64,000 bases of DNA from CAWCVR01 sp963799105 (GTDB lineage: Bacteria; Acidobacteriota; Terriglobia; Bryobacterales; Bryobacteraceae). This document shows, in pieces, positions 7,678 to 16,685 of the stretch (the first letter of the stretch is position 1; each line of letters starts with the position of its first letter). A program made the position numbers and the translations under genes. Location of the stretch: the NCBI GenBank assembly GCA_963799105.1, contig CAWCVR010000008.1, positions 103,128 through 167,127 of the forward strand, written 5' to 3'. Under the pieces are notes generated by a model that saw nothing but the letters and a program-made list of their open reading frames with translations, did not search any database and was not told where the DNA came from.

Positions 7678-9168
7678 TTACAACGCCGCAATCTGGCCGT
7701 AGATCGGCTTCAGCGCGGGATAGAGCGCCTGGTATATCTTGTGCGCGCGTGCGTAGAACGCGGCATCGGCGGCTTGCGGCTGCTCGGAATCCACCTCGCG
7801 GATGGCGGCGCGGCAGACCTCGGGCACCGACCCGTAGGCGCCGGTACCGGCCAGCGCCAATAGGGCCGCGCCGTAGGCCGACCCTTCCTGGGTTTCGAGC
7901 CTGACCACGCGCTTGTTGAGAATGGCCGCCAGCAGGCCGCGCCAGAAGGCGCTCTGCGCGCCGCCACCCGAGGCGCGCACGGAGTTGACCCGGACGCCCA
8001 GGCCCTCGATGATGTCCAGGCAGTCCCGCTGGCTGTAGGAGACGCCTTCGATCACGGCGCGGATGAGATCGGCGCGGGTGTGGCTGGCGGTGAGGCCGAT
8101 CCACCCGCCGCGCGCCGTGGCGTCGAGGTGCGGCGTGCGCTCGCCCATCAGGTACGGCAGCCAGAACAGGCCCTGCGCGCCTGCGGGCGACGTGGCCGCT
8201 TCGGCGGTGAGCGCGTCGTAACTTGCGCCCTGGGCGAGGCGGTTGCGGAACCATTGCAGGCTGAGGCCGGCGCCCTGCGTCACGCCCATCACGTGCCACT
8301 TGGCGGGCACCGCGTGGCAAAAGGTGTGGACGCGGCCGGCGGGATCGTAGGCCACCTCCTCCATATGCGCGAAGACCACGCCCGAGGTCCCCAGCGTGCA
8401 CGACACGATGCCCGGCTCGACGATCCCGTTGCCCACCGCGCTGGCCGCCTGGTCGCCGCCGCCGCCTACCACGGGCGTGCCTTCCGCCAGTCCGGTGAGC
8501 GCGGCCACCTGGCGGGTTACGCCGCCAGTCACGTCGCTCGATTCGTAACACGTCGGCAGGATGTCGCGGTCCAGGCCCAGCGCGTCCATCATCTCGAACG
8601 ACCAGCGGCGGTTCACCACGTCGAACACCGCCGTGCCCGAGGCATCCGACACCTCGGACGCGAATTCGCCCGTCAGCCGGAAACGTACGTAGTCCTTGGG
8701 CAGCAGCATGTGGCGAACGCGGTCGAAATTTTGCGGCTCGTGGTCGCGCACCCATAGCAGCTTGGGCAGGGTGAAGCCGGTGAGCACGGGGTTGGCGATG
8801 TACTTCAGCACGGTCTCGCGGCCGACGCGGGCGTTCACGTCGTCCACCTGTTTCTGGCTGCGCTGGTCGCACCAGATCAGCGAGGGGCGGATGACGTTGG
8901 CCGAAGAGTCGAGAATCACCAGGCCGTGCATCTGCCCGGAGAGCCCGATGCCCTGCACGTCCCTCCCCGCGACGCCAGCATGCGCCAACACGCCGCGGAT
9001 GGCGGCGACGGCGGCGTCCCACCAGTTCTCGGGGCGCTGTTCGGCCCAAAGAGGGCGCTCCATGCGCATCTCTTCGTGGGGAGCCGTGAAACCCGCGCGG
9101 ACGCCGCCGCGTTCATCCACCAGGAGGGCGCGAGAGCCGCCGGTGCCAATATCGATTCCGAGCCACAT
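7678..9168 (-). CDS. xylB: Xylulokinase
   Basis: A 496-residue FGGY-family kinase that phosphorylates D-xylulose for entry into the pentose phosphate pathway. It begins with the phosphate-1 motif 'GIDIGTGGSRALLVD' and has 'GIGLSGQMHGLV' and 'LIWCDQRS' as in xylulokinases. Later come 'GGGGDQAASAVGNG', 'CTLGTSGVVFAH' and 'SGGGAQSAFW'. ATG 9168 is preferred over the in-frame GTG at 9174 because a -10-like TATAGT at 9179-9184 puts the likely transcript start near 9172. No ribosome site is seen, so the message may be leaderless. It diverges from the ROK-like gene. Confidence 0.9.
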   Translation of the reverse strand: MWLGIDIGTGGSRALLVDERGGVRAGFTAPHEEMRMERPLWAEQRPENWWDAAVAAIRGVLAHAGVAGRDVQGIGLSGQMHGLVILDSSANVIRPSLIWCDQRSQKQVDDVNARVGRETVLKYIANPVLTGFTLPKLLWVRDHEPQNFDRVRHMLLPKDYVRFRLTGEFASEVSDASGTAVFDVVNRRWSFEMMDALGLDRDILPTCYESSDVTGGVTRQVAALTGLAEGTPVVGGGGDQAASAVGNGIVEPGIVSCTLGTSGVVFAHMEEVAYDPAGRVHTFCHAVPAKWHVMGVTQGAGLSLQWFRNRLAQGASYDALTAEAATSPAGAQGLFWLPYLMGERTPHLDATARGGWIGLTASHTRADLIRAVIEGVSYSQRDCLDIIEGLGVRVNSVRASGGGAQSAFWRGLLAAILNKRVVRLETQEGSAYGAALLALAGTGAYGSVPEVCRAAIREVDSEQPQAADAAFYARAHKIYQALYPALKPIYGQIAAL

Positions 9169-9178
9169 AGACACTCAC

Positions 9179-9209
9179 ACTATAACGCGGACACCGAAAG
9201 ATGATACAA
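9179..9209 (-). promoter_or_regulatory. Possible xylB promoter
   Basis: On the minus strand TTGTAT (9204-9209) and TATAGT (9179-9184) lie 19 nt apart in the 55-bp gap between the two divergent genes. The spacing is a little long. The short distance to the xylB start implies almost no 5' leader. Confidence 0.35.
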
Positions 9210-9223
9210 GAAGACTCTAGACG

Positions 9224-10633
9224 ATGTCCGCATCCATCCGCGTGACGCCCCGGTTCCGCCCGGCGCTCGATCCCACGTTCGTTCCCGCGGCGCTGTGGAA
9301 TCGGGCCTATCGCGCCCTGAGCGGCGCCAGCCGGCCGCTCGCCATCGCGCTCGAGCGCGGCGATGGCAGTGTCTCCGTCTTCCGCACGGCAGTGCTGCCT
9401 CATGAAGGCGCGGGCGCTCGCCTGAACGATCGCTATGTCGAGCGGCTGGTGAAGTTTCTGCTGTGGCAGAAAGGCGGATACCGGCTTACCCTCGCGGGGC
9501 CGGACGGCATCGCCGATGCCATCCGCCGCGCCTACTCACCGGCCGGTGCACGCGCCTTCGATTACGAGTTCATGGGCGAACACGTTTACGGCAAGCCCGT
9601 CGAGATCGACGCCGTTTCTTTCGACGACGCCCCCGAGGAGCGCGAGACGGCCGCGCCCCTGGGCCGCCATCTCGACGGATACCGCATCGGCTTCGACCTG
9701 GGCGCCAGCGACCGCAAGTGTGCCGCCGTGGCCGAGGGCCGGGTGGTGTTCAGCGAAGAAACGCCCTGGAACCCCGGCGCGCAAGCCGACCCGCGGTACC
9801 ATTTCGACGGCATCCAGGATTCGCTGCTGCGCGCCGCTGCCAAACTGCCGCGCGTGGACGCCATAGGGGGCAGCGCGGCCGGCGTGTATGTGAACAACGA
9901 AGTGCGCGTGGGATCGCTCTACCGCTCGGTCGCGCGCGATCTCTTCGACACGCGCATCCGCCGCCTGTTCTTCGATCTGCGGGCGGCCTGGGGCGGCATT
10001 CCGTTCGAGGTGGTGAACGATGGCGAGGTGACCGCCCTGGCCGGGTCGATGGCGCGCAACGAGAACGCGGTGCTGGGCATCGCCATGGGCAGCAGCATGG
10101 CAGCCGGGTTCGTCACTCCGGCCGGCGCCATCACCACGTGGCTCAACGAACTGGCATTCGCGCCGGTGGACTATCGCTGGTCCGCGCCCGCCGACGAGTG
10201 GAGTGGCGACCGCGGCGTGGGAGTGCAGTACTTCTCGCAACAGGGGGTGGGGCGTCTGCTGGCGCCCGCCGGCATCGAACTGCCCGCGGATATGCCGCTC
10301 GCCGAGAAGTTGTGCCGGGTGCAGGCGCTGATGTCAACAGGCGACTCACGCGCACGCCGCATTTACGAGACCATCGGCGCGTATTTCGGCTACGCCATCG
10401 CCAACTACGCCGAATTCTACGAGGTGCGCAACCTGCTGGCGCTGGGCCGCGTCATGACCGGCGCCGGCGGCGACGTGGTTCTTTCCACAGCCGGCCAGGT
10501 GTTGCGCGAGGAGTTTCCCGAACTGGCGGAGCGCATCCGCTTCCACGCAGCCAGCGAGCAGGAAAAACGCCACGGCCAGGCCATCGCGGCCGCCAGCCTG
10601 CCCGCCATTTCGTCCCAGGAGAAACGCCCATGA
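9224..10633 (+). CDS. ROK-like sugar kinase with extra N-terminal domain
   Basis: A 469-residue protein of the actin-like ATPase fold. The first 150 residues form an N-terminal part unlike simple ROK kinases (RFRPALDPTFVPAALWNRA). The phosphate-1 motif follows at about residue 155 (GFDLGASDRKCAAV), with 'AIGGSAAGVYVNNE' and 'VVNDGEVTALAG' as phosphate-2-like and substrate-side motifs, and 'GIAMGSSMAAGF'. The CxCGxxGCxE zinc motif common in ROK proteins is absent. Its TGA overlaps the ATG of the PIG-L gene (ATGA), so the two are coupled and may act on the same sugar. The substrate is unknown. Confidence 0.7.
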   Translation: MSASIRVTPRFRPALDPTFVPAALWNRAYRALSGASRPLAIALERGDGSVSVFRTAVLPHEGAGARLNDRYVERLVKFLLWQKGGYRLTLAGPDGIADAIRRAYSPAGARAFDYEFMGEHVYGKPVEIDAVSFDDAPEERETAAPLGRHLDGYRIGFDLGASDRKCAAVAEGRVVFSEETPWNPGAQADPRYHFDGIQDSLLRAAAKLPRVDAIGGSAAGVYVNNEVRVGSLYRSVARDLFDTRIRRLFFDLRAAWGGIPFEVVNDGEVTALAGSMARNENAVLGIAMGSSMAAGFVTPAGAITTWLNELAFAPVDYRWSAPADEWSGDRGVGVQYFSQQGVGRLLAPAGIELPADMPLAEKLCRVQALMSTGDSRARRIYETIGAYFGYAIANYAEFYEVRNLLALGRVMTGAGGDVVLSTAGQVLREEFPELAERIRFHAASEQEKRHGQAIAAASLPAISSQEKRP

Positions 10634-11493
10634 ACCTGCCCAAGACCGATGCCGACATCTTCGTCCCCGATGGGTTGGCGCTGCCCGGCGCGCTGGAACG
10701 CACCACGCACCTGTCGATCGCCGCGCACCAGGACGATATCGAGATCATGGCCTACCACGGCATCGCCGAGTGCTTCGCCCGGCGCGACAAATGGTTCACC
10801 GGCGTGGTGTTGACCAACGGCGCCGGCAGCCCGCGCACCGGAATCTACGGCGAGTGCACCGACGAGCAGATGCGGCAAATCCGCCTCAGCGAACAGCGCA
10901 AGGCCGCCTATATTGGCGATTACGCCTGCCAGATCCAGTTGGGCTTCACCAGCGCGCAGGTGAAGGACCGGCGCGAGACCCTGGTGGGCGAGAACCTGGC
11001 CGCGATTCTGCGCGCGGCGCGGCCCGATGTGGTGTATCTGCACAACCTGGCCGATAAGCACGACACCCATGTCGGTGTGGTTCTGAAAGCCATCGGCGCG
11101 CTGCGCGCGGTGCGCCAGGAGACCCGCCCGAAGAAGGTATACGGCTGCGAGGTGTGGCGCGACCTGGACTGGCTGATGGACGAAGACAAGCAGCCGCTGG
11201 CGGTTTCGGAGAGACCGAACATCGCCGCCGCGCTGCTGGGCGTTTTCGATTCGCAGGTGAGCGGCGGCAAGCGCTACGACCTGGCGACCGCCGGCCGCCG
11301 CCTGGCCCACGCCACGTACTTTGCATCGCACGGAACCGACCGGGAGAGCGCGCTCAACTTCGCCATGGATCTGACACCGTTGGTCGACGACCCGAGCCTT
11401 TCGATCGCCGATTACGTTCTCGGCTTCGTGGATCGCTTCCGCGCCGACGTTGGGAGGAGACTGGACGCCGGCAGGGCAATCCCGTTAGACTAA
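10630..11493 (+). CDS. PIG-L family N-deacetylase
   Basis: A 287-residue zinc-dependent deacetylase of the LmbE/PIG-L type, acting on N-acetylglucosamine-like groups. The zinc motif is 'AAHQDDIEIM' near residue 38, with Gln where AHPDDxE usually has Pro. The second ligand region is 'NLADKHDTHVGV' near residue 140, a HxxH-type site. The start ATG at 10630 overlaps the end of the ROK-like kinase. No signal peptide is seen, so it acts in the cytoplasm. The pair suggests phosphorylation or sensing of an amino sugar followed or preceded by deacetylation; that link is inference. Confidence 0.82.
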   Translation: MNLPKTDADIFVPDGLALPGALERTTHLSIAAHQDDIEIMAYHGIAECFARRDKWFTGVVLTNGAGSPRTGIYGECTDEQMRQIRLSEQRKAAYIGDYACQIQLGFTSAQVKDRRETLVGENLAAILRAARPDVVYLHNLADKHDTHVGVVLKAIGALRAVRQETRPKKVYGCEVWRDLDWLMDEDKQPLAVSERPNIAAALLGVFDSQVSGGKRYDLATAGRRLAHATYFASHGTDRESALNFAMDLTPLVDDPSLSIADYVLGFVDRFRADVGRRLDAGRAIPLD

Positions 11494-11515
11494 GGGCCTG
11501 CCGGGGATAAAGTCC

Positions 11516-12885
11516 GTGAGGAGCGTTCTTCGTCTTATGGAATACCGTTTGAATTGTCATCGCGGCGTGCGATCCGTGCGCCGGCTTCATCACAGGGCCG
11601 CCGGTTTGGCGCTCGCCTGCCTGATCGCGGTCCCTGTTGCGCGCGCCGCCGAACAGGCTGCGCCGCGCCGTTTCGATTTTGGCTCGGTAGCGACGGCTGC
11701 CGGCCGCGTCAAGGTATCGCCCGAGCGCGCCATATTCGAAGGAGACCGGCTATGGCTTCGATCTTGGGACCAAGCCGTCGCAGCTCGAGTGGGGAGTTAC
11801 CGGCGCCCAGCCATTTTACTTTTCCGTCGCGCTTCCGGAGGGCAACTACCGCGTCACCGCGGGCCTCGGCGATTCCGCGGGCGGTTGCGTTACCACCATA
11901 AAGGCGGAAACGCGCCGCCTGATGGTCGAACGACGTGGCCACCGCCGCGGGCGAGCGCAAGACCGTGACGTTCGCGGTCAATATTCGGAATTTCAGAATC
12001 CCGCCGCCGCCACAGAATGCGCCGGGAGGCGACCAGGTGCGCTTGAACGACCGCGAACACTGGGAAGCCGTGCTCCACTGGGACGACAAAATCACCCTGG
12101 AATTCAGTAACAGCCACCCGTGTTTGGATTCGCTGGATATCCAGGATGCGCCCGAAATTCCCACGGTGTTTATCACGGGTGACTCAACAGTCACCGATCA
12201 GCCCGGTGAGCCGACCGCCAGTTGGGGGCAGATGTTCACGCGGTTCTTCACTCCCGACGTGGCCATCGCCAACCACGCCGAATCGGGCGAGACGCTGAAA
12301 TCGTTCATCACGGGATTACGCCTCGATAAGGTCCTGAGCCAGATGAAGAAAGGCGATTACCTCTTCATAGAATTCGGCCATAACGACATGAAGGTCAATT
12401 GGCCGCAGACTTATGTCGAGCCTTTCACCACACATAAGCAGTATCTCAAAGTGTTTATCGCGGAGGCGAGAAGACGGGGAGCCATTCCGGTTCTGGTGAC
12501 GCCCATGCAGCGGCGCAATTTCGACGGGCTGAAGATCCGGAATTCGCTCGGCGACTTCCCCGAGTCGGTCCGCCAGACAGCGAAGGAGGAGAATGTTCCG
12601 CTGATCGATCTCACCAAGATGAGCATCGAGTTCTATGAAGCGCTGGGACCGGAGAAAGCGCCGCTGGCCTTTTCGGGCGGCCGGGACGCCACACACCACA
12701 GCGACTATGGCGCCTACGAGCTGGCGAAGTGCATCGTGGAAGGCGTTCGCGCGAACAAGCTGGACCTCGCGCGGTTCATCGTGGCAGACTACAAGCCGTT
12801 CGACCCGGCGCATCCCGATCCGCCGGAGGCATTCGACGTTCCCGCCAGCCCGAGAATAGCCAGGATGCCACCGCGCGGCAACTGA
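11516..12885 (+). pseudogene. Rhamnogalacturonan acetylesterase-like SGNH hydrolase with two frame breaks
   Basis: Three consecutive reading frames together spell one secreted esterase. Frame one (GTG 11516 or ATG 11537 to about 11746) gives a signal peptide and 'RFDFGSVATAAGRVKVSPERA'. Frame two (from about 11748) continues with 'GYGFDLGTKPSQLEW' and 'LPEGNYRVTAGLGD'. Frame three (from about 11932 to 12885) has the SGNH core: FITGDSTVTD, 'FIEFGHNDMK', 'RRGAIPVLVTPM' and the catalytic 'DATHHSDYG'. Each break looks like one extra base. Either the gene is inactive or the sequence has errors. The intact product would remove acetyl groups from pectin. Confidence 0.8.
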
Positions 12886-12897
12886 ACTTGCGTTTGA

Positions 12898-13152
12898 GTT
12901 ATCCGGTTCACCACCAACGGCGATGCGCTCTACGCCATCCTCATGGCGTGGCCGGGCGAGAAGGCCGTAGTAACTTCTCTCGGAAGCAGCCAGAACCTCA
13001 AAGGCAAGATCGGTAAGGTTGAGTTACTGGGGCACAAGGGTGCGCTCAACTTCACGCGGGATGCGCAGGGGCTTACGGTCGCCATGCCGGCCGAAAAACC
13101 TTGTGAACATGCGTTCGCGCTCAAGGTAACCGGTCTGAAACTGAAGGAGTAG
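12898..13152 (+). pseudogene. C-terminal remnant of an alpha-L-fucosidase-like gene
   Basis: An 84-residue open stretch without a proper start: 'VIRFTTNGDALYAILMAWP', then 'SLGSSQNLKGKIGKVELLG' and 'ALKVTGLKLKE'. This pattern matches the beta-sandwich tail of GH29 fucosidases from memory (DIRFTTKGD-LYAI-, KI-SVELLG, C--AF-LK--G). An in-frame stop lies just before it at 12895-12897 and no catalytic domain lies upstream, so this is the 3' end of a lost gene. Confidence 0.6.
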
Positions 13153-13191
13153 ACCTCGAAGCGGCGTGCCCTTGCGTTCCTCGGAGTCTGG

Positions 13192-13429
13192 ATGGCGGCG
13201 GGCAATGGCTCCGGCCGGGCCACCCACGGACAGTGGGCCGATCAAGTCGATGGCACCTGTGCCAATCCAGTGCTGCCGGGCGACTTCAGCGATCTGGACG
13301 CCATCGGTGTGGGACGGATTACCTGGGGATCTTATCGCGGTGACCGGATCGGCGTCTTCACCTTCAATAGCCTGGGAGAGACCGGATACCCTGGACGTGG
13401 ATGACTTTCAGTATACACTCCAGCGGTGA
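13192..13429 (+). pseudogene. Remnant of a glycosidase C-terminal domain, one frame break
   Basis: Frame one gives 'GDFSDLDAIGVGRITWGSYRG' style text and 'DRIGVFTFNSLGETGY'. After a one-base shift near 13390 it continues as 'LDVDDFQYTLQR'. Together this resembles the concanavalin-like tail of GH43 xylosidases/arabinofuranosidases (RIGLF-FN...GY-D-D-F-Y). The match is from memory and weak. No catalytic part is present nearby. Confidence 0.4.
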
Positions 13430-13479
13430 AACCCGATCTTCGCGGGGCGGCTTGAGCGTCGATTCGCCGCGCCTCAGAC

Positions 13480-14121
13480 CTACCTCAGGCGGCCGATCTT
13501 GTCCGGCGGCCAATAGATGAACACCGCCTTGCCGAAAATATTGTCCCGCGGCACCCAACCCCACGACCGGCTATCGCTCGAACTGCTGCGATGGTCCCCC
13601 AGGACGAAGTACTGGCCAGCGGGCACTTCACGCTCATCCGGCGTGTCTCCGGACGCCGTAGGCGGCCACGACACCGCATCGCGGTACTCGCTGGCGACGT
13701 AGTCTTCTTCCAACGCCCGGCCATTCACAAAGACTTGGCCGGCGACGATGCGGATGCGGTCGCCCGGCAGGCCGATAACCCGCTTGATGTAGGATTTCCG
13801 CGGCTCGTGGGGATATATGAATACCACCGTGTCGCCGCGCTCGATCCCGCCCAAGCCGAACTTGTAAGTGAACTTGTTGATGAAAATGCGCTCCTGGTCG
13901 GTCAGGGACGGTTCCATGCTGGGCCCTTCCACCTTCACCGGTTGGTAGAGGAACACGATCAGCACGATGGCAATGAGGCTGGAGAACGCCAGGTCGCGAG
14001 CCCACGAGAGTGTGCTCCAGAGCATCGAGCGCGCGTTCGCTGGCGGCTCATCCGCCAGTTCCCGTCCCATCAGGGGGACCGTTTCAAGAGGCGGATCGTG
14101 AAAGCTGGGATTCTCGTCCAT
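13480..14121 (-). CDS. lepB: Signal peptidase I
   Basis: A 213-residue membrane protease that removes signal peptides on the periplasmic face. A membrane segment ('SSLIAIVLIVFLYQPV') is followed by the nucleophile motif GPSMEPSL and the general-base region 'SYIKRVIGLPGD' with its Lys. The box 'VLGDHRSSSSDSRSWG' is also standard. The start at 14121 (MDENPSF) is preferred over one at 14187 because a TATAAT at 14186-14191 overlaps the latter. The gene stands alone downstream of the ribosomal cluster. Confidence 0.92.
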   Translation of the reverse strand: MDENPSFHDPPLETVPLMGRELADEPPANARSMLWSTLSWARDLAFSSLIAIVLIVFLYQPVKVEGPSMEPSLTDQERIFINKFTYKFGLGGIERGDTVVFIYPHEPRKSYIKRVIGLPGDRIRIVAGQVFVNGRALEEDYVASEYRDAVSWPPTASGDTPDEREVPAGQYFVLGDHRSSSSDSRSWGWVPRDNIFGKAVFIYWPPDKIGRLR

Positions 14122-14185
14122 CGGGCCTTGCGGAAATGAGGTGAGTGGCAGGAGAACGGTCCGGTTCGCGACCCTGCCTTCTGGC

Positions 14186-14191
14186 ATTATA
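14186..14191 (-). promoter_or_regulatory. Possible -10 box of lepB
   Basis: TATAAT on the minus strand, about 65 bp upstream of the chosen lepB start. No convincing -35 box is seen at 16-18 nt, so the call is tentative. Confidence 0.3.
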
Positions 14192-14306
14192 GACGGTCAT
14201 GGCGCCCTTTCGGTAGCCGGGGTGCCCGTTCAGACAATCGCTCCCTTACGGTCGCGGCCGGTGCGGCAATGCGCCTGCGGTGACCCGCCACCGTTCCACC
14301 GCCGGC

Positions 14307-14762
14307 CTATTCCTTGGGCTTCTCTTCCTCGTGATCGAGACCCTGCTGGCGCGCCTTGAGGCGCTCCTCGCGGCGCTTGGCGCGATCGGCGGCGCGCTTG
14401 ACCAGTTCGGAACCGACCAGCTCGATCATGGCCTGTTCGGCGCCGTCGCCCTTACGGGGTCCCAGGCGCACGATGCGCGTGTACCCGCCGGCGCGTTGCC
14501 CGAAGCGAGTCCCCAGCTTGTCGAACAGCTTCTTCAGCGAATCGGGTGTCCGCAGGACGGCAGCCGCCTGGCGGCGCGTGTGCAGCGTGTCCTTCTTGGC
14601 GAGCGTGATCATCTTCTCGACCAGAGGACGAACGGCCTTGGCCTTGATGACGGTAGTGATGACGCGCTCCTGCTCGATCACGCTGGTGGCGAGATTTCGC
14701 AGCAAGGCGTTGCGGCTATCCACCGGCCGCTTCAGTTTAAACCCGGCAACCCTATGTCTCAT
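14307..14762 (-). CDS. rplQ: 50S ribosomal protein L17
   Basis: A 151-residue L17, the last gene of the alpha operon, 3 bp after rpoA. It has the standard opening MRHRVAGFKLKR and 'RNLATSVIEQERVITT', then 'RTPDSLKKLF' and 'GGYTRIVRLGPRKGDGAEQAMIEL'. The tail from about residue 120 is a charged extension (RREERLKARQQ...EEEKPKE) longer than in E. coli (127 aa). Confidence 0.97.
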   Translation of the reverse strand: MRHRVAGFKLKRPVDSRNALLRNLATSVIEQERVITTVIKAKAVRPLVEKMITLAKKDTLHTRRQAAAVLRTPDSLKKLFDKLGTRFGQRAGGYTRIVRLGPRKGDGAEQAMIELVGSELVKRAADRAKRREERLKARQQGLDHEEEKPKE

Positions 14763-14765
14763 GGC

Positions 14766-15815
14766 CTATTCCTCAATCTGCTCCTGCACGTTCTCATCCT
14801 CCAGCGGATAATCCGGCAGCGCGCCGCCGGCCTGCTGCGGCGGGGCTACCAGACGGCCGTGGGCATCGATGCGCATGCCCAGCGAGAGGCCCATGTTGGC
14901 GAGGATTTCCTTGATCTCATTGAGTGACTTGCGGCCGAAGTTCTTGGTGCGCAGCATTTCGGCTTCGGTCTTCTGCACCAGTTCGCCGATGGTCTGGATA
15001 TTGGCGTTCTTGAGGCAGTTGTAGGAACGGACGCTCAATTCCAGTTCTTCGACCGAGCGGTTCAGCACCTCATTCATCTTGTCCATGCCGCGCTCGGAGA
15101 CCTCTTCGGTCTGTTCGGGCACTTCCTCGAAGTTGATGAAGATGGACATGTGGTCCTTGAGAAGCTTGGCGGCGTAGCCGATGGAGTCCTGGGGAGACAC
15201 CGCGCCGTTGGTCCACACCTCGAGGGTCAGCTTGTCGTAGTCGGTCATCTGCCCGAGGCGCGCCGCTTCCACCGCGAAGTTGACCTTGCGCACGGGTGAA
15301 TGCACCGAGTCGATGGGGATGTAGCCGAGGGCCAGATCCTCGTCGAAATTCTTGTCGGCGCTGACGTAGCCGCGGCCGGTCTTGAGCCGCATTTCGATCG
15401 ACAGCCTGCCGCCTTCGCTGACCGTCGCGACGTGGACGTCGCGGTCCAGCACTTCCACGTCGGCGTCGGTTTCGATCTGGCCGCTGCGCACGTCGCCCGG
15501 CTGGTCCACGGACAAACGCACGACCTTCACCCCCTCGCCCGTGATCTTGAAGGGGATCTGTTTGAGGTTGAGTATGATGTCCGTGGCGTCTTCCACCACG
15601 CCCGGAATGGGACTGAACTCGTGCTCCACTCCCTCGATCCGCACGGCCGTGATGGCCGCTCCTTCGATGGAGCTCAGCAGCACGCGACGCAGGCTGTTAC
15701 CGACAGTGGTGCCGAAGCCGCGTTGAAAAGGCTGTGCCGTAAACATGCCATACCGTTCCGTAAGGGTCTCGGTATTGGCGACCAAACGTTTTGGTTTCTG
15801 GAAGCCCTTGAACAT
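14766..15815 (-). CDS. rpoA: RNA polymerase alpha subunit
   Basis: A 349-residue alpha subunit. The N-terminal assembly domain has 'GFGTTVGNSLRRVLLSSIEGAA', cut here to its start GFGTTVGNSLRRVLLSS. The C-terminal DNA/activator-binding domain has 'ELSVRSYNCLKNANI', 'IGELVQKTEAEML' and 'NFGRKSLNEIKEIL'. After it comes a short acidic tail (LEDENVQEQIEE). It sits between rpsD and rplQ in the usual alpha-operon order. Confidence 0.98.
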   Translation of the reverse strand: MFKGFQKPKRLVANTETLTERYGMFTAQPFQRGFGTTVGNSLRRVLLSSIEGAAITAVRIEGVEHEFSPIPGVVEDATDIILNLKQIPFKITGEGVKVVRLSVDQPGDVRSGQIETDADVEVLDRDVHVATVSEGGRLSIEMRLKTGRGYVSADKNFDEDLALGYIPIDSVHSPVRKVNFAVEAARLGQMTDYDKLTLEVWTNGAVSPQDSIGYAAKLLKDHMSIFINFEEVPEQTEEVSERGMDKMNEVLNRSVEELELSVRSYNCLKNANIQTIGELVQKTEAEMLRTKNFGRKSLNEIKEILANMGLSLGMRIDAHGRLVAPPQQAGGALPDYPLEDENVQEQIEE

Positions 15816-15851
15816 AGAAATCCTCGCTTCGAGCCGGACGAATCCGGCTCT

Positions 15852-16484
15852 TTACTTCGAATACAATTCGACGATGAGCTGCTCGTTCAACTGGATCTGA
15901 ACCAAGTCGCTCCGTTGTGGCAGGCTGGTAATGCGGCCCGTCAAACCTTCCCTGTCAACGTCGATCCAGTTCGGCGCCGGCGCATGCGCGGTGGCATCGC
16001 GGGCGGCCAGGATAGTGGGATTCTTCCGGCTGCTTTCGCGGACCGCGACAATATCGCCGATTTTGACTTGGGCGGACGGAACATCGCACTTCCGGCCGTT
16101 GACTTCGATGTGGCCGTGGTGAACCACCTGGCGGGCCTGCGCCCGGCTGGTGCCGAATCCCATGCGGTAGATCACGCTGTCGAGGCGGCGTTCGAGTCCC
16201 GACATGAGGTTGTCGCCGGTGATGCCCTTGGCGTGGGCGGCCTTTTCATAAGCTCCCCGGAACTGAGCTTCCAGCACGCCATAGATGCGGCGCACTTTCT
16301 GCTTCTCGCGGAGTTGGAGACCATAGCCGACGATCTTCGCCTTGCGCGCCTGGCCATGCTGGCCGGGAACGAAGTTGCGCTTTTCGATGGCGCACTTCTC
16401 GCTGTGGCAGCGCTCGCCCTTGAGATAAAGTTTCATCCCCTCACGCCGGCATTGCCGGCAAACGGGGCCAATGTATCGTGCCAA
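15852..16484 (-). CDS. rpsD: 30S ribosomal protein S4
   Basis: A 210-residue S4, the primary 16S binder and, in some bacteria, the alpha-operon repressor. The N-terminus carries a four-Cys zinc site (CRQC ... CHSEKC), so it is the zinc-binding form. The S4 domain reads 'RLDSVIYRMGFGTSRAQARQ' and 'HIEVNGRK'. A 201-bp spacer with a tandem repeat separates it from rpsK, which is unusual inside this operon. Confidence 0.97.
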   Translation of the reverse strand: MARYIGPVCRQCRREGMKLYLKGERCHSEKCAIEKRNFVPGQHGQARKAKIVGYGLQLREKQKVRRIYGVLEAQFRGAYEKAAHAKGITGDNLMSGLERRLDSVIYRMGFGTSRAQARQVVHHGHIEVNGRKCDVPSAQVKIGDIVAVRESSRKNPTILAARDATAHAPAPNWIDVDREGLTGRITSLPQRSDLVQIQLNEQLIVELYSK

Positions 16485-16494
16485 ATTCTTCTCC

Positions 16495-16605
16495 TTACCC
16501 GTAGGGCCCGCCTTGCGGCGTGCCCGGCCTGGCAGGCTGGAAGCCCGCCCTTACCCGTGGGGCCCGCCTTGCGGCGGCCCGGCTTGACAGGCTGGAAGCC
16601 TGCCC
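16495..16605. repeat. Two tandem copies of a 55/56-bp GC-rich unit in the rpsK-rpsD spacer
   Basis: Copy one spans 16495-16550 and copy two 16551-16605. Both begin TTACCCGT and contain GGGCCCGCCTTGCGGC, then AGGCTGGAAGCC and GCCC. They differ at a handful of positions and by one base in length. Each holds short inverted repeats (GGGCCCGCC, GGCAGGCTGGAAGCCTGCC type), so the RNA can fold. They resemble dispersed extragenic elements. A shorter related palindrome lies at about 26776-26797 before rplV. Confidence 0.7.
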
Positions 16606-16685
16606 TACCTAGGTGCGGTTTACAGCCATGGCAGGCCTTCTTCCCGCTTACCGTTCCGGCCAACCGGCAGACGCCGGCCGCCATC

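Noticed and set aside
7434..7691. N-terminal extension of the GH28 gene
   Set aside because: No family similarity; the signal peptide at 7433 gives a better start, and the extension overlaps the xylB stop.
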